This document shows, one piece after another, positions 29,649-37,263 of a stretch of 64,000 nucleotides of DNA. A program made the translations under genes and the position numbers. The notes below the pieces were generated by a model. It had not been told where the DNA came from. It saw only the letters and a program-made list of their open reading frames with translations, and searched no databases. Position 1 is the first letter of the stretch, and each line of letters begins with the position of its first letter. This DNA comes from Roseateles oligotrophus (GTDB lineage Bacteria; Pseudomonadota; Gammaproteobacteria; Burkholderiales; Burkholderiaceae_C), in NCBI RefSeq assembly GCF_025717515.1, contig NZ_JAJIRN010000001.1, positions 496,001 to 560,000 of the forward strand, written 5' to 3'.

Positions 29649-30040
29649 GTCGGTACCAAAAAAGTACCAAAAACCTAGTCCCGAAATTTGAGGATTTCAG
29701 CTTCGCTGGAGCAATCGCCGGGCAAAGTATTTTTTTTATATCCGGTGCTGGCGCCTCCTGTACCGATGTTGGGCCTGTCCTCCGCTGCATAGGGGCCGGG
29801 TTGATGCGCTTTACGTCGAGTCGCTGGCCAAGGCTCCCGCCTCGCCTTGTCGGGCGGCCATCCTCCCCGTACGCTCGCCGGCATCAAACACGCGGCGCGA
29901 GCTTGACGGCGCCGGACTGCGGCCTTGAGCCCTTGCCTGTTCGCTCGCTGTTGCAGCGATCAAGGCTGCGCCTGCATCGCCATGCAGAAGATTCGAGCAC
30001 CCAAGTCAGGCTGGCGTCGCCAGCGCTCACCGAAGCGGCC

Positions 30041-30362
30041 CACGCCCATGCCAGCGGATCGCGGGCTTTGTTTCTTCAAGCTGCGCCTGAACAAGCCCGC
30101 TTGACGAACTGACCGGCACTCCGCGCGCGCGGTTGCACCGCACTTGCTGCGCACCGGCCAGATCGCCACCCCTGGCATTCGCCACGCCCGAAGCCGGGCC
30201 GCAGGCAAATTTGAAGTGATCGGTCCGGCTCGACCGGCGCGCCAGTCGCTGTCTGAAGTCAGCTTGGTGGCACGCCGGCCGCATCAGGCACCGGACCTCA
30301 AGTCCTGACGGGCGCTGCGCGGCAAGCACTGCGCCAGGCGAGCTGTCACATCGCTTGCTGAG
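30041..30362. repeat. Direct repeat A, copy 1
   Basis: Matches 33230-33465 with roughly 110 bases missing from the second copy. Shared landmarks are TTCAAGCTGCGC.TGAACAAG, GCATCAGGC.CCGG and GACG.GCGCTGCGCGGCAA. Noncoding; similar end remnants are reported here only by self-comparison. Confidence 0.7.
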
Positions 30363-30414
30363 CTGCGCGCCCGAAAGATTGGGCAGCCATCAACGCCAGC
30401 ATGCCGCCCACCGC

Positions 30415-30464
30415 GATCCCCCCACGCACCCCCGTCCCTTGTGAGGGGGACTTGTGGGGGGATC
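30415..30464. repeat. Large inverted repeat before ssb
   Basis: GATCCCCCCAC and GTGGGGGGATC (11-bp arms) enclose a second CCCCC/GGGGG pairing; CCCACCG/CGGTGGG lies further out on both sides. About 175 bp before the ssb start. Could be an origin, a strong transcription block, or an oriT-like structure; nothing decides between these. Confidence 0.55.
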
Positions 30465-30638
30465 TCAATACGGTGGGCCGGGAAGCTGGCTCACCGCTAA
30501 GGCTGCGTAAAGCAAGAAAAACCAATACCGCCCACCCTCCGCCCGCCCCCGGGCGGGAACGAGGAGTCCGAGCAAGAGGATCAGTTATCAGGCTCACCAA
30601 AACGGTGGCCGGCTGAATTCTTGAGCAAGGAGCCCATC

Positions 30639-31124
30639 ATGGCTTTCGTTCGTGTGGAGCAGCGCAATGCGCATCTGGCCGGCTCGGTGAAGCTGGAATT
30701 CGTCAATGGTCGCGAAGGCAAGATTGCCAAGGCCACGCTGACCGCCATCAGCAACGCCCGGCGCGGCAGCGGGGAAGGGCGCGAAGAAGAAGCCACCGCC
30801 ATTCTGTGGACGCTCTGGGGCAAGCAAGCCGAGAACGCCGCCGAGTACCTGGGCAAGGGTAGCCACGTCAACATCGTCGGCCGCCTGCGCAATAACAACT
30901 ACCAGGACAACGAGGGCAGCGAGGTCTACGCCCTGAACTTCAGCTGCGAGGAAATCGACTACCTCGACAGCCGCGCAGCCTCCGAAGCCCGGCGCGCCAA
31001 GCAAGAAGGCGGCGAAGCAGTGCCGGCCGAGGACCTGCCGATGCCTTCCAACGGCGCCAAGAGCGCAACCCGCAGCCGCAAGGCTCGCAGCGAGGCCGAC
31101 AGCCATCAGGCGGCTAACGCTTGA
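30639..31124 (+). CDS. ssb: Single-stranded DNA-binding protein of the mobile element
   Basis: 161 residues; AAGGAG seven bases before ATG 30639. OB-fold-like N-terminal part (MAFVRVEQRNAHLAGSVKLE, ILWTLWGKQAENAAEYLGKG, VNIVGRLRNNNYQ) as in plasmid-type SSBs, followed by a charged, flexible tail. The usual acidic SSB C-terminus (DDDIPF) is absent; it ends SHQAANA. Expected to coat single-stranded element DNA during transfer or replication. Confidence 0.8.
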   Translation: MAFVRVEQRNAHLAGSVKLEFVNGREGKIAKATLTAISNARRGSGEGREEEATAILWTLWGKQAENAAEYLGKGSHVNIVGRLRNNNYQDNEGSEVYALNFSCEEIDYLDSRAASEARRAKQEGGEAVPAEDLPMPSNGAKSATRSRKARSEADSHQAANA

Positions 31125-31188
31125 ACCCCAAGCACGGGCGGGGCGCTGCTGCGTTCCGCCCGCTGATCAACCCAATCAAGGAACCATC

Positions 31189-32052
31189 ATGCACACCCAA
31201 GCCACACTCGCCACCCGCTTTGCCCGCAATACCTTTGTGATGCGCAGCGACACCCCCTTGGCCGAGGATCAGATGCGCCGGGCCGCACCGTCGATCTTCG
31301 CCACCGGCAAGCACGACAGCCGCTCCGAGCGCTACACCTATATTCCGACCATCGAGGTACTGCGCGGCCTGCGCCGCGAGGGCTTCGAGCCCTTCATGGT
31401 TGCGCAGAGCCAGAGCCGCATTGAAGGCAAGACCGAGTTCACCAAGCACATGATCCGCATGCGCTACCAGGGCCATACCGCCGGACAACTCCAGGCCAAG
31501 CCCGAAGCGAATGAGATCATCATGATCAACAGCCACGACGGCGCCAGCTCCTACCAAATGCTCGCTGGAATGTTCCGTTATGTCTGCTGCAACGGCCTGA
31601 TCGTCGGCACCGTCTCGAACGATATTCGCATCCCGCACAAAGGCAATATTCAGGGTGAGGTGATCGAAGGCGCGTTTCGCGTGCTGGACGACTTCGAAGC
31701 GGTGGATGCTTCGACCGAAGGCATGAAGGCGCTGACGCTGGAGCCGGCCGAAGAGCGCGCTTTCGCCACCGCCGCCCTGGCTTTGCGTTATGGCGAGCGA
31801 GATGAAGGCCAAGCGCCGGCACCTGTCACGGCCGAGCAATTGACCGAGGCTCGGCGTTTTGAGGACCAGGGCCCCAGTCTTTGGCTGGCCATGAACCGGA
31901 TTCAAAGCAATGTGATGCAGGGCGGTCAGGCTGGCCGTACGGTGCAGGGCCGTCGCACCCAGACCCGGCCGGTCGGCAGCATAGACCGCACTGTCAGCTT
32001 GAACCGCGCGCTGTGGGTGCTGGCCGAGGAGATGCGCAAGCTCAAGAGCTGA
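31189..32052 (+). CDS. DUF932-family protein
   Basis: 287 residues; AAGGA upstream. DUF932 proteins are typical of plasmids, phages and conjugative elements and of unknown biochemical role. Seen: SERYTYIPTIEVLRGLRREG, FTKHMIRMRY, NSHDGASSYQMLAGMFRYVC followed by NGLIVGT, and the C-terminal RTVSLNRALWVLAEEMRKL. The last 54 bases and 220 bases beyond the stop are duplicated at 33470-33730. Confidence 0.8.
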   Translation: MHTQATLATRFARNTFVMRSDTPLAEDQMRRAAPSIFATGKHDSRSERYTYIPTIEVLRGLRREGFEPFMVAQSQSRIEGKTEFTKHMIRMRYQGHTAGQLQAKPEANEIIMINSHDGASSYQMLAGMFRYVCCNGLIVGTVSNDIRIPHKGNIQGEVIEGAFRVLDDFEAVDASTEGMKALTLEPAEERAFATAALALRYGERDEGQAPAPVTAEQLTEARRFEDQGPSLWLAMNRIQSNVMQGGQAGRTVQGRRTQTRPVGSIDRTVSLNRALWVLAEEMRKLKS

Positions 32053-32272
32053 GGGCGCAAGTCAGTCGGCATGCGCTGGATTTCAGGCGATTTCCAGCGC
32101 TGCCTTTGGCGATTTTCGGCGCGACCATCGGCGAGAAGCTTCGTGCTTCAAAAACGCGGGCTCGCCGGCGCTGCCGACTCGCCCAAACCCGGTCTTTGGC
32201 CATCGAGGCCCAGCGACCGAGTGAATTGTTTCTGACCATCCGCGCTTGATCGGCATAGCCATCAGACCGATG
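31999..32272. repeat. Direct repeat B, copy 1 (DUF932 3' end plus downstream)
   Basis: From TTGAACCGCGCGCTGTGGGT inside DUF932 through GAGAAGCTTCGTGCTTCAAA to GGCATAGCCATCA. Copy 2 is 33470-33730. The two copies flank the NYN gene and differ at scattered sites, so the duplication is not recent. Confidence 0.88.
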
Positions 32273-32321
32273 ACCGCTTGTGCTGTAAATTTCGCGGGCA
32301 AGTCCAGCCAGCTTGGGCTGC

Positions 32322-33041
32322 TCACCAATGCACTGGCTTGCGTATCGGCTTTTTCTTGGTCGGCACGACGCCGGGAAGCTGCGAGGCCTGAAGTCGACTG
32401 TCACTGAGATTGTTGATGACCCAGTGTGCCAAATTGGATAGTGAGCCGCTGGCGCGTCGGTGAACTTCGGCGCCGGCGGTTGGCGGCCGGATTGGCAGCA
32501 CGACGCCTACAACGATATGGGGAAAGTCCTCTCGGATCGCCTGAAGCGCCGGTTCAGCGTCGCTGTCGTTGGACACCAAGATGATGCGGTCGTAGAGGCC
32601 TTTGCACGCATCACGGTACATGCTGATGGCAAGGTTCACGTCCGTCTTTTTCTCTTCGAGCTTCCAGACACGGCTACGCAGTGTGCGGTCGTAGGGCTGG
32701 TCTTCTACAAAAGTAGGAAGCAGCGTGCCATCCCTGTCGAATGAGTGCTTGCCGTAAATCGTTTCAAAACGATCACCGTACTTGGTTTTCAGGGCGCGGT
32801 GGTAGTCAGCTTGCGCCAAGACCGACGCGCTGCCATGCGTGGCAAATGTAGCCAGCGCATGAGCCGTGAAGAGACTGACCTTCTCCAGGCTTTCATTTTG
32901 GTCGCGCTCCGCGAGCAGATCCTGGAAGACTTGCACCACATCGAGCCACTTGAACGGCGTGCCTCGCAACCTGCCGTAGTACAGGTTGTAGCCATCAATG
33001 TAGACGGCTGTTTTAATTGGGACCTTTGAACTTGTCACCAT
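32322..33041 (-). CDS. NYN-domain (PIN-like) RNase-type protein
   Basis: 239 residues from ATG 33041; the open frame further upstream has no similarity. NYN/LabA-type fold: YIDGYNLYYGRL with the first metal Asp, the basic-acidic KKTDVNLAISMYRDA with the second Asp, and DRIILVSNDSDAEPALQAI with the third and fourth. So the acidic active site is intact; family members cut RNA or regulate by it. The C-terminal tail is basic (KKKPIRKPVHW). On the strand opposite to its neighbours and bracketed by copies of repeats A and B, so it is a later insertion. Some NYN proteins act in phage defence; that role is a guess here. Confidence 0.82.
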   Translation of the reverse strand: MVTSSKVPIKTAVYIDGYNLYYGRLRGTPFKWLDVVQVFQDLLAERDQNESLEKVSLFTAHALATFATHGSASVLAQADYHRALKTKYGDRFETIYGKHSFDRDGTLLPTFVEDQPYDRTLRSRVWKLEEKKTDVNLAISMYRDACKGLYDRIILVSNDSDAEPALQAIREDFPHIVVGVVLPIRPPTAGAEVHRRASGSLSNLAHWVINNLSDSRLQASQLPGVVPTKKKPIRKPVHW

Positions 33042-33059
33042 GGCCGTTTTTAGATGTGA

Positions 33060-33086
33060 AAAAGCCGCCCAACTTGAGCGGCTTTT
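33060..33086 (-). terminator. Terminator-like hairpin in the NYN gene leader
   Basis: AAAAGCCGC...GCGGCTTTT with T run on the - strand, ending about 18 bases before the NYN start codon. Lies between the probable promoter and the gene, so it could act as an attenuator. Confidence 0.5.
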
Positions 33087-33142
33087 CCGTCCCAAGCGGG
33101 AGCCAACTGAATGACGCCGCAAGGGATGAGTGGTGGGTAAAT

Positions 33143-33158
33143 CATAACACCTGTTATG
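33143..33158. promoter_or_regulatory. Operator-like palindrome before the NYN gene
   Basis: CATAACA-CC-TGTTATG, perfect 7-bp arms. On the - strand it overlaps TTATGAT, a good -10 box. Placed about 100 bp before the NYN start. Confidence 0.45.
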
Positions 33159-33229
33159 GCCGCCGCAAATGGTGACTGAGCCATGCCCACGAGGAGTGAG
33201 ATTGACTGGCCTTTGACTGACCAGGGCGA

Positions 33230-33465
33230 TCAGCGCATCGCAACCAAGCCAGGAGAGCTCGGACTTTGTTCTTTCAAGCTGCGCATGAACAAGCCCGCTT
33301 GGCAAACTGATCGTTGTTTCCCGTGCGCGCCAGTTGCTGTCTGAAATTTGCTTGGCGGTACGTCGGTTGCATCAGGCGCCGGCCCTTAAATCCTGACGGA
33401 CGCTGCGCGGCAACGGCAACGGCAACGGCTACGCCAGGCGAGTTGTCACATCTGTTGCTGAGGCA
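33230..33465. repeat. Direct repeat A, copy 2
   Basis: Second copy of 30041-30362, shortened internally and carrying a GGCAAC triplication (33411-33428). It is joined directly to repeat B copy 2, a junction not present at the first copies. Confidence 0.75.
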
Positions 33466-33469
33466 GCTT

Positions 33470-33730
33470 GAACCGCGCGCTGTGGGTACTGGCCGAGGAG
33501 ATGCGCAAGCTCAAGAGTTGAGGGCGCAAGTCAGAAGGCACGCGCTGGATTTCGGGCGATTTCCAGCGCTGCCTTTGACCGCTTACGGCGTGACCATCGG
33601 AGAGAAGCTTCGTGCTTCAAAAACGCGGGCTCGCCGGCGCCGCCGACTCGCCCCAACCCGGTCTTTGGCCATCGAGGCCCAGCGACCGTGCAACTGTTTC
33701 TGATCGTCACCGCTTGATCAGCATAGCCAT
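33470..33730. repeat. Direct repeat B, copy 2
   Basis: Duplicate of the DUF932 3' end and its downstream flank, now lying just before parA. It carries a fragment of the DUF932 coding sequence with no start. Confidence 0.85.
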
Positions 33731-33775
33731 CAAGCCTTCTACCCCAAGCGTTGCGCTCCGGCGCTGGAGAACTTC

Positions 33776-34594
33776 ATGAAAACTCTCGTACTCGCCAACC
33801 AGAAAGGCGGCGTCGGCAAGTCCGCCGTGGCGACCTTGCTGGCCCATTACTTTGCCCAGCAAGGTCAGCGCGTGTTGGCTATTGATCTGGACCATCAGGG
33901 AAATTTCAGCAAACCCTTGCGCCGCTCCGGCCGTGCCGAGTTGGCAAATGTCGGCGCCGATGTGCTGATGACTTCCAGCGCGATCTCGCTGCCGGAGAAG
34001 CCCTTTGTGCTGGTGCCAAGCGCGGCAGGGCTGCTGGGTCTTGAGCGTCAGCCGGCGCTGCACAACCCCTTCGCCCGCAACTTCCGCGCTGCGCTCGCGG
34101 CACTCGACGCGCAATTCGATCTCTGCATCATCGACACCAACCCCAATCCCGATATCCGCCTGATTGCCGCCCTGGCGTCAGCCGACTTTTTGCTGTCGCC
34201 GATCCAGTTGAACCAGGAGGCGCTGGACGGCGTGGGGGCGCTGCTGAACCATGAACGTGTGGGCATTCGCAAGATCAAGGCCGTGCTCAATCCGAAGCTG
34301 AAGCTGATCGGCCTGTTGCCCACACTGGTGGAGCCGACGCCGTTTCAGCGAAGCAACTTCTCGCAGCTGATTCAGCAATACAAGCCCTTGTTGATACCCA
34401 TCGGCAGCGGGCCTGGCGACTTTGCCTTCATCCCCAAGCGCTCGGCGATCGCGGAGGCGCAGGCCAATGCCGAAGTGCTGTGGGAAATGAAGAAGACCGC
34501 CGCTCGTGACGCCTGGAAAGAGATAGTCCCGAGCTTTGAGAAGATTTCCGGCATTGTTCTATCAGCAGGTGATCATCATGGCCTTGCAGCTTGA
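33776..34594 (+). CDS. parA: ParA-type partition ATPase
   Basis: 272 residues. Deviant Walker A LANQKGGVGKSAVATLLA with both lysines, Walker A' AIDLDHQGNFS, and Walker B-like CIIDTNPNPD. Drives segregation of the element (or its maintained circular form) together with ParB. GGAG lies upstream of ATG 33776. The start of parB overlaps the end of this gene by 17 bases. Confidence 0.9.
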   Translation: MKTLVLANQKGGVGKSAVATLLAHYFAQQGQRVLAIDLDHQGNFSKPLRRSGRAELANVGADVLMTSSAISLPEKPFVLVPSAAGLLGLERQPALHNPFARNFRAALAALDAQFDLCIIDTNPNPDIRLIAALASADFLLSPIQLNQEALDGVGALLNHERVGIRKIKAVLNPKLKLIGLLPTLVEPTPFQRSNFSQLIQQYKPLLIPIGSGPGDFAFIPKRSAIAEAQANAEVLWEMKKTAARDAWKEIVPSFEKISGIVLSAGDHHGLAA

Positions 34595-35567
34595 TGATCT
34601 GGCTTTGCTTGAGGTCGAAGCCGATGTTGCTGCCGGCCTCCAGCAAGGAATACCACTGATCTTGCCAATTGGCAGCATCGACGAAGACCCGGCTCAACCC
34701 CGGCGCGAGTTTGATCTTGTTGCTTTGCAAGAGCTGGCCGACACCATCGCCCTGCGCGGCGTGCGCCAGCCGGTATCAGTGCGCCCGCATCCCGACGCAA
34801 GTCATGCCGGCCGCTGGATGTTGAATTTCGGCGCGCGGCGGCTGAGAGCTTCCAAGCTGGCCGGCAAGCTGGAGATTCCGGCTTTTGTGGACGTGCTGGC
34901 CGACAGCTATGACCAGGTGATAGAGAACGAGCAGCGCGAAGGCTTGAAGCCGCTGGAGCTGGCCTTGTTCGTACAGGAGCGTTTGCGCTGCGGTGAAACG
35001 CAAGCAGACGTTGCCCGCCGGCTGGGCAAGAGCCGCCAGTATGTGACGCGCGTCACCGCATTGATTGAAGCCCCGCAATGGCTGCTCGACGCCTACCGCG
35101 CCGGCCGGTGTCGCGGCATGAACGAGCTGTATGAGTTGCGCAAGCTGCACGCCGAATCCCCGGCTCAAGTCGAGGCCTGGGTCAATGGCGGCCATTCGAT
35201 TACCCGCGATCGACTGCAGCTCCTGCGAGCGTCGCTGCTTTGCGAGCCCGAGACCAAGTCCAATGACTCGGCGTCGGCCGCCTATGCCAGTTCGTCAGTC
35301 GTGGCGCGCGCCGCCACTAGCGCTGAATTCGGCCAGGCTGAAGCTACGGTAAGGGCGCCGAAATTTGCCCCAAAATCGTCGCCATGCTGGATTCTGCAGG
35401 CGAGCTTGGACGGAGAAATTGTGTCCATCGTTGTTGACGCAGTGCCCGAGCAAGCGGGCTGGGTTTTCGTTCGGCGTGCTGCGTCCACAGGCCGACAGGA
35501 AGTGCAAGCGTCAAGGCTTGTTTTACTCGGGCTTGTAGACAAAGCTCGATTTAACTCAATGAGCTGA
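34578..35567 (+). CDS. parB: ParB-family partition protein
   Basis: 329 residues. N-terminal ParB/Srx-type domain (IDEDPAQPRREFD, ELADTIALRGVRQPV, NFGARRLRASKLAG - the RRxRA-type CTP box, ENEQREGLKPLE). A helix-turn-helix follows (TQADVARRLGKSRQYVTRV), then a C-terminal region with sequence of its own. ATG 34578 inside the end of parA indicates coupling. Its DNA site is not known; the palindromes at 35613 and 36465 are candidates. Confidence 0.88.
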   Translation: MALQLDDLALLEVEADVAAGLQQGIPLILPIGSIDEDPAQPRREFDLVALQELADTIALRGVRQPVSVRPHPDASHAGRWMLNFGARRLRASKLAGKLEIPAFVDVLADSYDQVIENEQREGLKPLELALFVQERLRCGETQADVARRLGKSRQYVTRVTALIEAPQWLLDAYRAGRCRGMNELYELRKLHAESPAQVEAWVNGGHSITRDRLQLLRASLLCEPETKSNDSASAAYASSSVVARAATSAEFGQAEATVRAPKFAPKSSPCWILQASLDGEIVSIVVDAVPEQAGWVFVRRAASTGRQEVQASRLVLLGLVDKARFNSMS

Positions 35568-35612
35568 AGTTAGCGTGCCAGAGAATTTCACTCGTTTCCC
35601 GTGGGCTGAATT

Positions 35613-35633
35613 CTTGTCACTCTGAGTGACAAG
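35613..35633. promoter_or_regulatory. 21-bp palindrome, candidate parS or AbiEi operator (site 1)
   Basis: CTTGTCACTC-T-GAGTGACAAG, perfect. 46 bases after the parB stop and about 110 before abiEi. The same core occurs again at 36465-36481. Confidence 0.55.
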
Positions 35634-35741
35634 ACTCTTCGTGGAGAAGGCTGAAGGGTGGCGAGGTGCAGGAGAAGTAGGATAGTGTTTGAAAAACGCA
35701 CTAGTTATGAATAAGTGATGCGGATATTAAACTCATCAACA

Positions 35742-36341
35742 ATGAAGCAAACCGACCAAATCCTCGCCCTTGCCGAACAGCAGCGTGTTCTCCGTGCTGC
35801 GGATCTGCGTGATCGGGGGTACTCGCCACAGTTGCTGCTCAAGCTTCACCAAGTAGGCAGACTGCAGCGAGTTGCCCGGGGCCTCTATAGCTTGCCGGAT
35901 GCTGAAATCACCGAGCTTCAGACGGCCATGGAGGTGAGCCAACGTGTGCCGAAGGCCGTGTTGTGTCTGCTGTCGGCGTTGCAGTTCCATCAAATTGGCA
36001 CCCAGATGCCGCACGAGATGTGGATTGCGCTGCCGGCCGGCACGCAGAGCCCAGCGCTGGACTACCCACCGCTTCGCATTGCTCGCCTGAAGGGTGCGGC
36101 GTACAGCGAAGGCATCGAAACCGTGACCTTGCATGGCGTGCCGATCCGCGTCTACACCGTTGCAAAAACGGTGACCGACTGCTTCAAGTTCCGTCAAAAA
36201 ATTGGACTCGACGTGGCACTAGAAGCCCTCAAGGATGCATGGCGAGCCCGAAAAATCACCACGGCCGATATTTCCCACTTTGCCAAAATCAACCGAGTGG
36301 ACAAGGTGATGCAACCCTATCTTGAGGCCATGGTCGCATGA
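35742..36341 (+). CDS. abiEi: AbiEi-family antitoxin/transcription regulator
   Basis: 199 residues from ATG 35742. N-terminal winged-helix of the AbiEi kind (VLRAADLRDRGYSPQLLLKL, RVARGLYSLPD), then the conserved core VSQRVPKAVLCLLSALQFHQ, MWIALPAG and VYTVAKTVTDCFKFR. AbiEi is the antitoxin of type IV toxin-antitoxin systems and represses its own operon through inverted repeats. Its stop overlaps the next start by 4 bases, the normal coupling to abiEii, but abiEii is broken here. Confidence 0.86.
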   Translation: MKQTDQILALAEQQRVLRAADLRDRGYSPQLLLKLHQVGRLQRVARGLYSLPDAEITELQTAMEVSQRVPKAVLCLLSALQFHQIGTQMPHEMWIALPAGTQSPALDYPPLRIARLKGAAYSEGIETVTLHGVPIRVYTVAKTVTDCFKFRQKIGLDVALEALKDAWRARKITTADISHFAKINRVDKVMQPYLEAMVA

Positions 36342-36427
36342 GCGGGAGCAATCTACCTGCATCCATCCTTGCTCGGTTGTTGAGCTTGGCAAAGGCCCGC
36401 AGCGACGACTACAGCCTAGCTACTTGA
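36338..36427 (+). pseudogene. Truncated abiEii toxin gene (29 codons)
   Basis: MSGSNLPASILARLLSLAKA then RSDDYSLAT and a stop. The N-terminus, with its ASxxARLL.LAxARxxD pattern, is that of AbiEii nucleotidyltransferase toxins (usually about 300 residues). No continuation is found in any frame after 36430; repeat site 2 and the mob region follow. So the toxin is lost while the antitoxin is kept. Confidence 0.75.
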
Positions 36428-36660
36428 TAAAAGCCGGCCCGGATTTAGTAGTCGAACTTGCTGTTGTCACTCTGAGTGACAGACCTCTCGTTTCGACCAA
36501 GCCTCTCGCTCCGATGGATTTTCAGCGAATTCCAGCGCTGACCGACTACCTAAACAGAACTAACCTTAAAACGAAGATGAGTGCAGGATAGGCGCGCTGG
36601 CGCCGATGTCTGACACGCAGGGCTAGTCAGTTATGTAGACAGGCAGGAGGCTCGGGTTCC
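36428..36660. other. Intergenic region before mobC, possible oriT
   Basis: 233 bases between the abiEii remnant and mobC. Contains palindrome site 2 (36465-36481) and a GGCGC-GCTG-GCGCC hairpin (36591-36604). For MOB-P relaxases the transfer origin is usually just before mobC, so this is the best oriT candidate; no nick consensus recognised. Confidence 0.4.
36465..36481. promoter_or_regulatory. 17-bp palindrome, candidate parS or AbiEi operator (site 2)
   Basis: TGTCACTC-T-GAGTGACA, identical over 18 bases to site 1 at 35613, same orientation, 852 bp away. Confidence 0.55.
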
Positions 36661-37245
36661 ATGGCACCCTCGGCACGCGACCGGATCAGCGTTGACTTGC
36701 GCGGCTTGAAAGCCGCGCTGTTCGAGCAGGCCCATACGCTTGGCATCTCGCCCTCGGACTTGGTGCGCGAGCTGCTGGCTGGCGCTTTGGTTCAAAACGA
36801 TCTGCCGATCGTCGCGCCTTCAGCACTTGAACCGGCGGAACCGGCCGAGCAACGCACTCGCCTGTCCCTGCGCATGAGCCGGCCCGACGCCATAGCAACC
36901 CTCAGCGCTGCGCGTGCGGCCGGCCTGGCTCCCGGCGCCTTCGTGGCCAGCCTGGTCGCCTGGGTTCCCGTGCTTGGCAAAGGCGGGGCTCGCTCGGACT
37001 ACCTGGCCGCCTTGGTCGCCTCGAACGCCGAGTTGTCGGATTTGAGTCGCAACATCCATCAGCTGACCCAATTGCTGCGCCAAGGCTCGGTGCGCGCTGC
37101 TCAGGAGTACAGCGAGCTCTTGCAGTCGCTTGAAGGCGAGGTGCGTCAGCACCTGCACCTGGCCGCCACTGCATTGGCCGAGCTGCGCCCAAGCCCAGTC
37201 CACCGTGAAGGCGGACCTAGGGCCGCTTCCCCGAACCGCCCGTAG
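36661..37245 (+). CDS. MobC-like relaxosome accessory protein
   Basis: 194 residues. N-terminal ribbon-helix-helix-like segment (RISVDLRGLKAALFEQAHTL then GISPSDLVRELL), a second similar one (RTRLSLRMSRPDAIATL), and the MobC-type helix ELSDLSRNIHQLTQLLRQG. Such proteins bind oriT and help the relaxase open the strands. 18 bases before the relaxase, same operon. Weak ribosome binding site (CAGGAGG is 12 bases upstream). Confidence 0.72.
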   Translation: MAPSARDRISVDLRGLKAALFEQAHTLGISPSDLVRELLAGALVQNDLPIVAPSALEPAEPAEQRTRLSLRMSRPDAIATLSAARAAGLAPGAFVASLVAWVPVLGKGGARSDYLAALVASNAELSDLSRNIHQLTQLLRQGSVRAAQEYSELLQSLEGEVRQHLHLAATALAELRPSPVHREGGPRAASPNRP

Positions 37246-37263
37246 GCATCACTGGAGAACGTT

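Larger units (their letters stand above)
29650..30638. other. Gene-poor left end of the mobile element
   Basis: About 1 kb with no frame that resembles a protein. It starts with a doubled GTACCAAAAA beside the tRNA terminator, possibly part of the attachment region. It then holds the first copy of repeat A (30041-30362), the large inverted repeat at 30415-30464 and a GC-rich CCCGCC-CCC-GGGCGG palindrome near 30540. Such a stretch before ssb could hold an origin or a centromere-like site. No integrase gene is present here. Confidence 0.6.

Noticed and set aside
29636-30112. 158-codon frame just after tRNA-Val, considered as an integrase
   Set aside because: No recombinase motif (no R...HxxR...Y pattern), overlaps the terminator, and composition is not protein-like.
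33410-33430. GGCAAC hexamer repeat as a functional iteron
   Set aside because: Only three units inside a duplicated noncoding repeat; copy 1 of the repeat lacks them.
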